Assembly (NCBI GenBank): GCA_963383645.1 | Contig: OY726560.1 | Span: 85,671,093 to 85,735,092 of the forward strand | Direction of reading: 5' to 3' | DNA length: 64,000 nucleotides | Source of the DNA: Muscardinus avellanarius | Lineage: Eukaryota; Chordata; Mammalia; Rodentia; Gliridae | In this document: positions 35,553-46,084 of the stretch, piece by piece | Layout of the letters: the number at the start of each line of letters is the position of its first letter | Position numbering within the stretch: position 1 is the stretch's first letter | Notes under the pieces: generated by a model | The model's database searches: none | What the model saw: the letters and a program-made list of their open reading frames with translations, nothing else | Told to the model about the DNA's origin: nothing | Translations under genes and position numbers: made by a program

Positions 35553-35994
35553 TGATGGGGTGTGTCCATACAGCGCCTAAGGAGATGCAGCCTTCCTCGG
35601 CCTGAGCGGCCTACAGCCTAAGGCAAAACTTTAAGTAAAGTGATTCAGCAGAAAAGGGGCAAAGATGGAGCCTGGAGGAAGCTAGGAAGGCGTGGTTTCC
35701 CCATTCATTATGGGTGGGGAGACTGAGCGGTTTTTTTCCTTTCTACCTTTAAAGGAGCTTTCTGCACACATGAATGGCTCATGTACTGGCCTGGGATTGG
35801 CTGTAAACTATGTGCTAGTGATCTTTATCCCAGATAGGCTAGGCTATTTCCCATGGGTGCTATATATATGATTGCTTGGAGAGAGATAAATGAGATCTTG
35901 CTTGACTTGACTCCCGGCTCATGGGTTTGTGTTTGAGTCGTCAGTACTCATCATCTTTCCAAGCGCCGCCAGCTGTCGGGCTGGATTCCCAACA
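35553..35994. mobile_element. Solo LTR (442 bp), class II/ERVK-like
   Basis: Old endogenous-retrovirus remnant. It starts TGATGGG and ends CCCAACA, near-perfect inverted ends. It is flanked by a 6-bp duplication GTAAAA (35547-35552 and 35995-36000) inside otherwise continuous L1 sequence. A TATA-type box (tatatatatg, 35861-35870) followed by 'agataaatgaga' and a 'cttgacttgactcccggctc' region fits a U3-R-U5 order read on plus. No internal genes remain. The 6-bp duplication suggests a betaretrovirus-like class. Confidence 0.85.
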
Positions 35995-36490
35995 GTAAAA
36001 GACCTCTACAATGAAACTATAAAACATTAAAGAAAGAAATTGAAGACCTTGGAAGATGGAAAGATCTCCCTTGGTCATTGATAAGAAGATTAAATATAAT
36101 CAAAATGGAGATTCTGCCAAAAGTGATCTACAGATTCAATGGAACTCCTATCAAAATACAAATGACATTCTTCATGGACCTAAAATAATTAGTAATGAAT
36201 TTCATATGGAGAAAGAAAAGACCTAGAATAGCAAAGCAATTCTCAGCAATAAGAACCATGCAAAAGGCATCATAATCCCTGACTTAACATTATACTACAT
36301 AGCATGATATTGGCACAATAACAGGCACAGAGACCAGTGAAACAGAATAGAAGATACATAAACAAATCCATGCACTTATATTTAATTGATGTTTGACAAA
36401 GAAGCCAAATTCATACATTGGAGAAAAAACAGCCTTTTCATCAAATGGTGCAGGGAGAACTGGCTATCTATTTCTAGAATGATGGAACAA

Positions 36491-36599
36491 ACATTTAAGT
36501 CATTCTCATTAAGAAGAAATGCATGTTTATTTGTGGCTTTTTGTAAATATAAATGCAGTGATCTATGGCTATACTTTTGTTTGTTTGTGACATGTGTGT
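36491..36599. other. Short unassigned stretch
   Basis: About 110 bases between the L1 and a SINE; nothing recognised. Confidence 0.4.
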
Positions 36600-36637
36600 T
36601 ATTCCAGCCAATAGAATTATTATTATTATTATTATTT

Positions 36638-36668
<31 letters not shown>

Positions 36669-36895
36669 TGTAGTTGTAGTAGTAGTAGTAGTACTGGGGG
36701 TGGAACCCAGAGGCTTTCTACCTCTGGGCTATATTCCAGACCTATTTTTTATTTTATTTGGAAACAGGGTCTCACTAAGTTGCTGAGAGCCTCACTAAGT
36801 AGCTGAAGCTGGCTTCGAACCTGTGCAATCCTCCTGTCTCAGCCTCCCAAGCGTGGGGATTACAAGTATGAACTACCAAACCCAGCCAGCCATAG
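36600..36895 (-). mobile_element. Dimeric SINE with (TTA)n(TAG)n tail
   Basis: Reverse copy: 'gtactgggggtggaacccag', 'ttggaaacagggtctcacta', 'aactaccaaacccagcca'. The tail has become trinucleotide arrays at 36614-36692, first TTA, then TAG with GTT interruptions. Confidence 0.9.
36614..36692. repeat. Trinucleotide (TTA)n / (TAG)n microsatellite
   Basis: About 8 TTA units followed by about 20 TAG units, with two 'ttg' interruptions. The poly-Val open frame is an artefact of this repeat. Confidence 0.95.
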
Positions 36896-37217
36896 AATTA
36901 TTTTAAAAAATGGAGCATGTAATTGTTCTTTATGTACAAGAACTGTTCCCCCTCCAATAAAACCTACTCACCTGAATTGTCCTCAGATTTTTTTAAGAAC
37001 TGAAATTCAGTGATTAAAGAGAAGCTAGAATTCTAAAATAAATACATTCTTTGTATAGTATAGACATTAGTCCTCTAAAGTCAAATTATACTTTCTTTTA
37101 ACATTTGAAACCAAATTATATTAAGTCTTTTAATCTTCAGTAGCCTCTCTTTTATTTTTTATTTTTTTAAAGAAATCCATTGCCTAACAATTTAGGAGGT
37201 TCAAGAACAGCACCTGT
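36896..37217. other. Unassigned DNA
   Basis: AT-rich, nothing recognised. Confidence 0.4.
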
Positions 37218-37231
37218 CTAGGATCAATTCT

Positions 37232-37426
37232 TTTTTTTTTTTTTGGTGGTACTAGGGTTCCTGGAAGCCCTTCTACCTCCGGGGTACACTCCCAGACCTA
37301 TTTTTACATTTTTATTTGGAAACAGGGTCTCCTAAGCCAGTGCGCGCAGCTGGCTTCGAACCTGCGCAATCCTCCTGTCTCTGCCTTCCAAGTGCGGGGA
37401 TTACAAGTGTGCGCCACCACGCCCAG
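37232..37426 (-). mobile_element. Young dimeric SINE with 14-bp target-site duplication
   Basis: Near-consensus reverse copy ('ccttctacctccggggtaca', 'gtgtgcgccaccacgcccag'). It is flanked by identical 'ctaggatcaattct' at 37218-37231 and 37427-37440, the mark of L1-mediated insertion. Confidence 0.96.
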
Positions 37427-37440
37427 CTAGGATCAATTCT

Positions 37441-38830
37441 AATGTGGGCTTTCCTAGTGGGCATGGTGACAGCAATGGGTCTGACATTGGATCTCAGTGA
37501 GAGATCCAGGCTTTTATATTTTAAGATGATTCACTCAGCCAGGCTTTTTCTTTTCCTTTTTAGGGGGTTTGAAGAGATCAGACACACTTACTTCTGATCT
37601 ATACCCACATCCTCTTTTATTTTGCATTTTGAAGCAAGGTTAATAAGGCAGGCCTTGACCTGAAGTCATCCTACTTGCTCTTATGGGAACATATTCCAGA
37701 AGTCTAGTATTCTCTTCACAGGACAGTGCACCAGTGACCTAAGAAATTGCCACTGGACATCTCTTATAGGACCCATCAGCTCCCATGTTACCATGCTGAG
37801 AAACCCACTCTCAATATACAGGACTTTGGGGAGACATACTTAAGCCATATTCAAACCTCAGAATGACCACTGTGTCCATCTACTTGGGAAAGTTCTCATT
37901 TATAACTGGGGTACCTCTAAGCTGAATCCATATGTGGTAAAAGAAGAGAGGGTCATTTTGTAGACTCCTGGGCAGGGAAGAACTTCCCTAATGGAGTGAC
38001 TATATCTTACTCATACACCTCAGGGAACTTTTGAGAGGACAGCACTGTGAAACTGAAACCTTAGGGTTAGAGTAAATGTCCTAAAAACCAAGGTGCTATT
38101 CAGGCACAGGGCTTGGTAAACTGGTTTTGCTGTTACACAAGCAGCTGTATTATTTTTATAATGTCTGGAGCCACTTACAAAGTAGAAAGCAATGTGCAGT
38201 GTTGAATTGTTATAACAAAAACAAACTGTCTCTGAAAAGATAAAAACACTTACTCTCTGTCCTTGACAAGCAGGCTGCTGACATCTTCCCTCACACAATA
38301 AAAGTGCAATGGGAGAATGCTCTTCTTTGACACATTCCTCTAATTTTATCTCAAAGATTTGCAAATGACATTGTTAAAAATTTGGCATTATAATTTTCTC
38401 ACCTTGAAATGAGACACTCAAATAAAAAGTGTCCTCAAATGGACGCTAGGTTTTCTTATTAAGCTTTTAGGTTTGATGAATGTGATAGCTTTAACTTAAT
38501 GGTAATAATACTCCTTCAGTTTTTGTTGGTGTTCGTTGCACAGAAAGTAATGTTTTGTGACATTCATCTCCTCTCATTTTGTGAGATGGTAATTTGACAA
38601 TGAGTGCAGCACAGGAGTTTCTGCTTTTTAATATTTCTTCATGCTCCAAAATAAATAGAATATTTTTGAGGTAATCTTTTCTATAGGTCATGAACACATT
38701 AATCCTTTCCATCCTATTATCTTCTGGACTGCCATTAACTTTTATGAGGACACACAGTTTGCAAGTGGATAAGGTAAATTTTAACCTGCATATATATGAT
38801 TCCAAAGTTTATGCTTTTATTAATGGTGAC
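37441..38830. other. Unassigned DNA, no gene seen
   Basis: Two minus-strand frames of about 100-115 residues (38020-38364, 38491-38805) have no recognisable domain, and I do not call them genes. Confidence 0.4.
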
Positions 38831-38834
38831 TGTT

Positions 38835-39240
38835 TTCTGTGGCTGCTGTAACTAATTACCATCCAAAAGGTGCCTAAAACAACATGGATTTGTTGTCTTA
38901 CAGTTCTACAGGTCAGAGCTCTGAAATGGGTCTCTCTGGGCTCAAGTCAGGACTGTATCCCGTTCCAAAGACTTCAAAAGAACATTAATTTCCTAGCCCT
39001 TTCATTTTCTAGAGGCCACCTATACATACTCTTTGGATCATGGTCACCTCCTCACTCTTCTGCCTGCTATCTACCTTTATGGACACTTGTGGTTACATTA
39101 TCCTTATTATCCACAAGGATTCTTCACTTAATCACATCTACAAAGTTTCTCTTGCCATCAAATGTAACATGCTCATAGGTTACAGGGATAAGTCAATGCA
39201 CATTTTGGGGGCATGGGATGCACACACTATTTTCAATGTG
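38835..39240 (+). repeat. Old mammalian interspersed repeat
   Basis: It begins 'tctgtggctgctgtaactaattaccatcc' (in pieces) and continues 'cttacagttctacaggtcag' to a 'ggacacttgtggttac' region. This is a widespread mammalian repeat pattern whose family name I cannot assign with certainty. A second decayed copy lies at 52715-52985. Confidence 0.5.
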
Positions 39241-39755
39241 TATGGTAGGTTTTATTTTGCTTCAGTTATACCACAGAAGGAGACTATAAAAACAATATAA
39301 CATGGCACATAGGAGTAGGAGCACAGTCTATGACATCAGACCTTTTTTGTTTTTCCCTGGCCTTATGGTTCTCACTGATAAGATTAGAATAACCACAGAA
39401 ATATCTTATGAGTTTGCTGAGAAGATAAATCATGAAAAAAACATCACTTAATAGAGGTCCCAAGTTCTGACTGTACACATCAGAATGCCTTGTGGAAAGC
39501 TTTGTGCTAGCTTCTCAGTGTGAGTAGCATTGATTAAACAAAATTACAGATGGGCATCCTTTAAGTAAAAGTGGAAAATCTGTCTCTCTCTTAGTACCAA
39601 TGCCTTCCTTTATGTTTCCTGGCAACATGACATTCACATGATTTTGAATGAAAATACACAGATTTGGCTTTAAATTATGCAAAAATTATGCCTGTTAAGT
39701 GTAACCTAATGTTTCTTTCACCCAAGAAATATATACTTATTTATATATTATCTAG
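39241..39755. other. Unassigned DNA
   Basis: AT-rich, nothing recognised. Confidence 0.4.
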
Positions 39756-39759
39756 TATG

Positions 39760-40165
39760 TTTTATTTATTTTTATTATTTTTTTAACATAATTATACATC
39801 ATAGTGAGATTCAAAGTAATTCAGCTATGGCACACAGCACATGCCATCCACATGCCATCCCGCTCCCTAGGACTATCTTACCATACATGCTAGTGAAATT
39901 GGTAGTCATATATTGACATGTTGTCATAGTATTATTTGAACTGTTTCTTTTCTCAATACTCCTTCCTCCCCACCTTAATTGAATCCTTGCTCTTTATATC
40001 CTCATCCTCTTCCACTATTCTACTAGTATCTTCAATTTATCTGCATTCATTTTAAATTTTTATTATTTTATTATTATCTCTCTAGTTCTTCAAATGAAAG
40101 AAAACAAACAACCATAGATTTTCTGAGAATGGCTGATCTCACTTAACATAATATTTTTGTTGAAA
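39760..40165 (-). mobile_element. L1 3' UTR fragment (old)
   Basis: 'aattatacatcatagtgaga', 'actccttcctccccacc' and 'ttttctgagaatggctgatctc' (pieces) follow the order of the L1 3' UTR in reverse, as at 6480-6840. Confidence 0.8.
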
Positions 40166-40734
40166 ATCTGTGTCTATGCCATTTCATTAGGTCAGATTTT
40201 CAATGAACCAAGGGAAATATTAAAATACCCTTGAATGCATATTTTTCACCTGTTGGCTAGAACTGGAGAAAGAAATTAAGGCTTTATGTTTTTGTACATG
40301 AGGAAAGCTATAATAAATATCACTGTGCAAAATTTGTAAAACATACAAAAACATTTAAAGTATTTATAATGTATAATAAATCTGTGAAATAATATTTACA
40401 CATGTCTTACTTGTGATTAACATAAGAAAAGTGAATAATATTAGAAAATTAACTGAAAATGTGGACCGGATGTTTTATTACCTTTGCAGAATTAGCTCTG
40501 TGATCCTGGGAAAACTACATGTTCTATCTGAGTTTGTAGTACACTAGGGAAGATATTTATTGGTTGTGACATAAGAAATTTGCAGAATCCTTTTAAATGA
40601 CATTTTAAGTGGCTCTAAAATACTTTTAAAATTCAATTAATTCAATAATTACTTTCATTTTGTATAAAACAGATGCTCTAGCCCATCTCATTTTTCTTTA
40701 TCAGTGAATGATACTTTATATGTCTATAAAAGAG
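40166..40734. other. Unassigned DNA
   Basis: AT-rich; no gene or family recognised. Confidence 0.4.
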
Positions 40735-40925
40735 CTAGGGGAACAAGAGAGAGACTGGGGATTGAACCTAGGGGCTTCCTACCTCTGAACTCCATTAATA
40801 TTTTTTTTAAATTTTGAAACAGGGCCTCATTCAGTTACTATGTGCTTTTGGCCTCGCATCTGTGATCCTCCTGTCCCAGCCTCTCAAGCATTGGGATTAG
40901 AGGCATGCACCATGTCTCCTGGCTT
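40735..40925 (-). mobile_element. Dimeric SINE (old)
   Basis: Reverse copy: 'gactggggattgaacctagg', 'tttgaaacagggcctcattc', 'gcatgcaccatgtctcctgg'. Confidence 0.85.
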
Positions 40926-41109
40926 AAAGTAAATATTTTTACATGGCTTCTAGAAACACATCATTAGCTTATTTTTTATTTTTTATTGTCTGAATAAATA
41001 TTTGAAAATATAATTTAAAATTGTAAATGTAACATACTGAATATATTATTAAAATGCTGCTTTGTTTTTTGTTTGTCCTATTATTGGAATATGGGACAAA
41101 AACATAAAA

Positions 41110-41342
41110 AACAGGATGGCTGAGTGTTGGCACATCCTTGTAATTCCAGTACTTGGGAGGCTGAGACAAGAGGATCACAGATTCACATCCAGCCTCAGCA
41201 ATTATGTGAGGCCCTGTTTGAAAATAAAAGAATAAAATTTGGCTGGGAGTATAGCTTGGAAGCAGAATACTCCGGGATTCTATGTCCAGTACCACACACA
41301 GAAAAACAAACAAACAAACAAACAAACAAACAAACAAAAAAT
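41110..41342 (+). mobile_element. Dimeric SINE with (AAAC)n tail
   Basis: 'gtacttgggaggctgagaca', linker 'gaaaataaaagaataaaatt', right half 'ggctgggagtatagcttgga', then an (AAAC)n tail of about 10 units at 41298-41338. Confidence 0.9.
41298..41338. repeat. (AAAC)n microsatellite from SINE tail
   Basis: About 10 pure units directly following the SINE right half. Confidence 0.93.
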
Positions 41343-41517
41343 CTAGGATTATGTAAACTGTATATTTGACCAGAAGCCTTCTTTTAGTGACAGTTCAGTG
41401 CCAATAAATTTTTTGGCAAATAATAAATTAAGTATCTTTCTGCTACAACTACTTAGAACTATTGAATAAAAATAAAAATATAATGAATTTAAATGTAATA
41501 TATTAAGAATAATCAAA

Positions 41518-42312
41518 TAGTTCTCAACAACAAGAATCATGCAGGAGGCATCACAATACCTGACTTCAAAACCTACTACAAAGCCATAGTAATAAAAACA
41601 GCATGGTGATGGCACAAAACAGACACATAGACCAATGGAGTAGAAGAGAAGACTCAGAAACAAATCTGTACACTGACAGCCATTTGATTTCTGACAGAGT
41701 CCAAAAACATACACTGGAAAAAAGACTCATCAACAAATGATGTTGGAAAAAGTGATAACCATATGCAAAAAGGTGGACATAAATTCCACTTTTTCACCCT
41801 GCATTAGAGTCAATTCAAGATGAATTCAAGACATGGAAATTAGATTAGAGACTACGCAGCTGCTTGATGAGAGCTTAGATCCAACACTTCAGCACATAAA
41901 CACAGGTAAATACTGTCTCAACAAGGCCCCAAAGGCACAAGAGATTGAAAGGAAGATCAATATGTGGGATTACTTTGAACTGAAGAGCTTCTGTGCAGCA
42001 AAGGAAACAATCAAGAACCTCAACAAAGAGCCAACAGAAAATTTTTGCCAGCTACTCCTCTTAGAGGAGTAATATCTAGAATATAGAGACAACTCAGGTA
42101 ACGTACAGTTAAAAAACAAATAACCCAATAAAAAATGGGCAAGTGAACTAAATAGACACTTCACAAAATAAGTGTCTATGTACATACAAATGGCCAATAA
42201 ATGCACAAAAAAATGTTCAACTTCATTAGGAATCAGAAAGATGCAAACCAAAACTATCCTGAGATTTCAGCTAACCTCAATTAGAATGGAAGTCATTAAA
42301 AACACAAAAAAC
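41518..42312 (+). mobile_element. L1 ORF2 3' part (continues at 42471)
   Basis: Plus-oriented ORF2 from the thumb region onward. Recognisable peptide words include 'LDESLDPTLQHINTGKYCLN' and 'KAQEIERKINMWDYFELK' (41833-42072). The frame is then broken. It is interrupted at 42313 by a small nested L1. Confidence 0.88.
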
Positions 42313-42470
42313 ATTTGAACAGGCTTTTTTCCACTGCATGTTTTTGGCCCCTTTGTCAAAAATCAATTGACTGTAAGTGTGATTTGTTTTTGAGTCTTCT
42401 GTTTTACTTTATTAAGATGTATGGCTACAATGCACCAACAAAAAATTTAAAACAAACAAACAAACAAACA
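42313..42470 (+). mobile_element. Tiny nested L1 with inverted 5' part
   Basis: 42313-42403 is an L1 ORF2 piece in minus orientation ('ggcccctttgtcaaaaatca', equivalent to about 62380-62465). It is joined to the last 40 or so bases of an L1 3' end in plus orientation ('gatgtatggctacaatgcac', 'caacaaaaaattt') with an (AAAC)n tail. The host L1 resumes right after. This is an inverted-end insertion with most of its 3' region deleted. Confidence 0.7.
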
Positions 42471-42945
42471 ACAAATGCTGGTAAGGGTGTGGAGAAGTGG
42501 GAATTGCATATTAATGCAACCACTTTGGAAAACAGTATAGAGGCTCCTCAGAAGAATGGGAATGAGCCTACCATATGATCCAGCAAAACCATTTCTGGGT
42601 ATCTATCCAAAAGAATGGAAACCAAACCACCAGACTAAAACATGTATCTATATTTATAACTGCACAATTCACAATTGCTGAACTATGAAACCAGCCAAGA
42701 TGTCCATCAATAGATGAGTGGATGACAAAACTATGGGATACATAAACAATGAAATTTAACTCAGACATAAAGAAGAAGAAAATTATGTAATTTGCAGCCA
42801 AACGTGAGAAATAGAAAGGGGGTAGGGAATGGGATGGGAATTGGGAAGGGCTAAATTAGTGATACGTGCATGCATAGCTCTACCATTCTGTATCTCATTA
42901 AGATGTATGATTATAATGAACAATAGAAATAAAACAATACAAAAT
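42471..42945 (+). mobile_element. L1 ORF2 C-terminus and 3' UTR (host L1 resumes)
   Basis: 'aaatgctggtaagggtgtgg' continues the L1 interrupted at 42312. It passes through decayed ORF2 C-terminal sequence to a purine-rich 3' UTR and the end 'gatgtatgattataatgaac'. Confidence 0.88.
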
Positions 42946-44480
42946 GCAAAATATAATAACAATATAAGTAATATAAACTATAAAAACAAGGAATATAGAA
43001 AATGATATAAACAGAAACATTCTCAAAAGAAAGGGCAGGTTTTTTATGTACTAGAAAGAATAAGAAAACTAAAAGACAAGGAGAAATTGGTTGTTTGAGC
43101 CATATTGCGCAGGCACCATGATGTGGTATGCAGCAGGGCATTGGTCCTGAGTGTGGAAAGGTATATTTTGACATCCTCACAGGGAGAGGAAATGTGAACT
43201 TCAGCCTGAGGTTTAACATAGAGTCCCCTGCTAAAAGCATGCCTTGTCTCTACAAGACAGAAGGAAACTAGATAATCCCTTACCCTCAGGATAGAGAAGC
43301 AAGACAGTTTCTTCACTAGACATTAGGGACTGAGCCAGGATGAAAGAGTAAACTGCTAGAGTTTTAATTCAAGCCTATGTTAACTAGAAGAGGAATTTGA
43401 ACTTCCCCAAATGCCATGGTTCTGGGAAGCAGGATGACAGATAAGCAGGAAACCTTTTTCTGGGTCACTGGGAACTCCGGAGACCTTGGAGAAACACATG
43501 AGGAATCCCCATGGAACAACTTTCACAAACTCACGCCTGGACAGTCACAAAGCCAAGGCAGACTCCCAGATTTATCCTTCTCATGTACACTTATCCTAAG
43601 ATAAGTTCTCAGTGAAATATATTTGAAGTAATTTTCTTTCTGAAAAAAATACTAATTTTCCTTTCTGGTGTTTTTAGTGACTATAAATTAAGCACAACGT
43701 GATCTTGTACTTTTCCTGAACTCACACTCTGTGGGTTGTGATGTTCTCGTTGTTTTAATTTTTTTCTGATGTGAAATGTCATTTACTTCTCTCAAATGGA
43801 AGTGGCTATCCTGAGGCAAAATAAATTTTATTTTCACTGAGTGTACATGAGGCATTCTGCTTTTTGAAGGACATGTTCCATACATAATTATCTCTATAAA
43901 AGACAGTAAGTGATTATATTTGTTATGAAAATTCAGAAGCTTTTCACAAAAATCTTTTCACAAGGACATTTTATCAGGAAGCACCATTCATCTCTTTATG
44001 GTAACAGCTTTTATTTGTTTTATTAAAATCATACATTGCTATCTTTCATTCTGTGTCAGGCTGGCTTGAATAGCCCTCAAATCCCACTCAAGATTTCTGT
44101 TCTCATGTTTCTGTGAATGCTACAGCTTGGTGAAGATTTTTATTATCCCTACTTCTGGCTTTAAGTCAAACTGTCATGAAATTAGATATTGATTGACATT
44201 GTACTTGCTGAGGCATGAAATAGCTCATTTCAAAGTCTGAAAATCTTTTCTTTCAACTCTCTCTACATCACAATAGAAACAAAAGCATCACTTTTTTAAC
44301 CATAGTCTGACTCTGTTTACTTTTATTATTTCACCCGTAATAGAAATGGTTAGATGCTACATTTAATCATAGCCTGGAAACTTGATGGCAACAATTTTTA
44401 CACTTGCTTTGAACAGTGCTCTTTAGGGACCTATGAATTGGGGACAGTTATGATTGGCAGTACCAAGGCCTTTCCTTTGC
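42946..44480. other. Unassigned DNA, no gene seen
   Basis: The only long frames (43044-43316 minus, 42911-43240 minus) overlap each other out of phase and show no domain. Bases 43060-43600 are more GC-balanced but not recognised. Confidence 0.4.
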
Positions 44481-44484
44481 AATA

Positions 44485-44752
44485 GAAATGTGATAGGTGT
44501 CCTAAGCATGGTGGTACACACCTATAATCCCATTATTTGAGGGGCTCAGTAGTGTAACAAGACTATCAGAAACCTAGCAAGACCTTTCAAATTAAAAAAT
44601 AAAAAGAGCTAGGGATGTATATTGGAGATATAATGCCTCTGGGTACAATCCTCAGTACTGGAAAATATAAGGAAGAAAGGAAGGAAGGAAGGGAGGGAGG
44701 GAGGGAGGAAGGAAGGAAGGAAGGAAGGAAGAAAGGAAGGAAGAAAAAAAAG
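44485..44752 (+). mobile_element. Dimeric SINE with (GGAA)n tail
   Basis: Left half 'taagcatggtggtacacacc', right half 'agctagggatgtatattgga' and 'caatcctcagtactgg', followed by a purine tetranucleotide tail at about 44670-44752. Confidence 0.82.
44670..44752. repeat. (GGAA)n / (GGGA)n microsatellite
   Basis: Roughly 20 four-base purine units. Consecutive GGAA units can form ETS-factor sites, though function is only speculative here. Confidence 0.92.
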
Positions 44753-44865
44753 AGGAGAGAGGAACTGATGTTTTCATTATGAGATATAATGCATCTCTGA
44801 AACCAGAAAAGCATTAGTTGTGAAGCTCTATAGTCATGGCCATGCAGCCTTATACTGGATCAGTA

Positions 44866-45001
44866 GCATTTTGTTTTTGTTATTTTCGAATTGAGAATTG
44901 AACCCAATGACATTCTAATCCTGAGCTACACTCTAGTTCTTATTATTTTAAGACAGAATCCTAATAAAATGCTGAGGCTGGCATCAAAACTGATATATTC
45001 C
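44866..45001 (-). mobile_element. SINE, first part (interrupted by L1)
   Basis: Reverse SINE: 'attgagaattgaacccaatg', 'gctgaggctggcatcaaaac'. It is broken by an L1 at 45002 and continues at 45829-45895 ('tagcctcccaagtattgg'). Confidence 0.85.
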
Positions 45002-45828
45002 GGCCAATAAATGCATGAAAAAATGCTCAACATCACTGGCAATCAGAGAGATGCAAATCAAAACTACCCTGAGATTTCACCTAACTCCAACTAGAATGGC
45101 CATCATTCAAAACACAAACAACAACAGATGCTGGCGAGGATGTGGAGAAGTGGGAACTCTAAGACATTGTTGGTGGGATTGAAAATTAGTGCAACCACTT
45201 TGGAAAACAGTATGGAGAATCCTCAGAAGAATGGGAAGAAATCTACCATTTGATCCAGCAATACACTGTTGGGTATCTACCCAAAAGAAAAGAAACCAAA
45301 CTATCAAACTAATGCATGTGTATCTATGTTCATAGCTGCACAATTCACCATAGCCAAACTATGGAACCAGCCAAGATGTCCATCAACAGATGAATGGATT
45401 ACAAAACTGTGGGATATGTACACAATGGAATTTTACTCAGCCATCAAAAAAAACTCAATTATATCATTTTCAGGGAAATGGATGGAACTGGAGGACATTA
45501 TGCTAAGTGAGATTAGTCAGGCACAAAAAATAAGAAATCAGATGCTTTCCCTAATATGTGAGAGTTAGGGAGAAAAGAGGAGCAAACAAGACAACCTATA
45601 GGAGGAGAAATGAGGGGGGAAGAGGAAAATCTCTAAAGCTCACAATGTACTTAAACATATCGAAGTCAATCACTAAGCCAAGCAAGGGAGGGAGGGACGG
45701 GGAGGGAATGGGGTGGGATTTGGGTAGGGGTTAAATCAGCGATGAGTACATGTTTGTACACACAAGTTTTTTACCCCAATAAGTTGTATGAATATAATGC
45801 ACCAATAAAAAAAATTAAAAAAAAAAAC
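45002..45828 (+). mobile_element. 5'-truncated L1 inserted in a SINE
   Basis: Starts in ORF2 ('ggccaataaatgcatg'), ends 'atgcaccaataaaaaaaatt' and a poly(A). It is flanked by identical 'ctgatatattcc' (44990-45001 and 45829-45840). The 3' UTR holds a G-rich purine tract (45680-45730). Length is about 827 bases, so it is severely 5'-truncated. Confidence 0.95.
45269..45568 (+). pseudogene. L1 ORF2 C-terminal end, open
   Basis: This is the last 99 residues of ORF2p, including 'IAAQFTIAKLWNQPRCPSTD' and '[14 protein letters not shown]', ending at a stop at the same place as the young element's (61336). It shows the L1 inserted here was coding-competent at its end. No promoter or start lies upstream. 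Confidence 0.85.
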
Positions 45829-45895
45829 CTGATATATTCCTATTTTAGCCTCCCAAGTATTGGAAATACAGACATGCCATGTGCCTTGCTTAATT
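45829..45895 (-). mobile_element. SINE, second part after L1 insertion
   Basis: Begins with the duplicated 'ctgatatattcc' and continues the B1-like half ('cctcccaagtattgg', 'agacatgccatgtgcc'). Confidence 0.8.
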
Positions 45896-46084
45896 TGATA
45901 ACCAAATTTACCTATGGGACAAATGTTGAATTTATTTGGGAATAATTTTTAAGTAAAATGACAATATTTCACAATGACAAGGGTTTTTAATTTATTCTTA
46001 TTAATTACTAATAATGGCCAAGAATGAAGAGATAGAATGTTCACCATGGGAAAAGTTTAAAAAGTAGAACATTCTTCTGAGTAT

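Larger units (their letters stand above)
34685..36490 (-). mobile_element. Internally inverted (twin-primed) L1 with nested SINE and LTR
   Basis: 34685-34952 is ORF2 in minus orientation (equivalent to about 62090-62345 of the young L1). 34953-36490 is ORF2 in plus orientation (equivalent to about 63100 down to 62330). The inverted part therefore ends at the same ORF2 position where the minus part begins, which is the expected outcome of twin priming. A SINE (35253-35492) and a solo LTR (35553-35994) sit in the inverted part. The 3' end of the element is missing. Confidence 0.82.

Noticed and set aside
36565..36786. Poly-Ile/poly-Val frame
   Set aside because: Translation of the (TTA)n/(TAG)n array and a SINE.
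38020..38805. Two minus-strand frames of 114 and 104 residues
   Set aside because: No domain, no splice or retrocopy signature; within chance for AT-rich DNA of this length.
42911..43316. Overlapping minus-strand frames
   Set aside because: They overlap in different phases and partly read L1 3' UTR; no recognisable protein.
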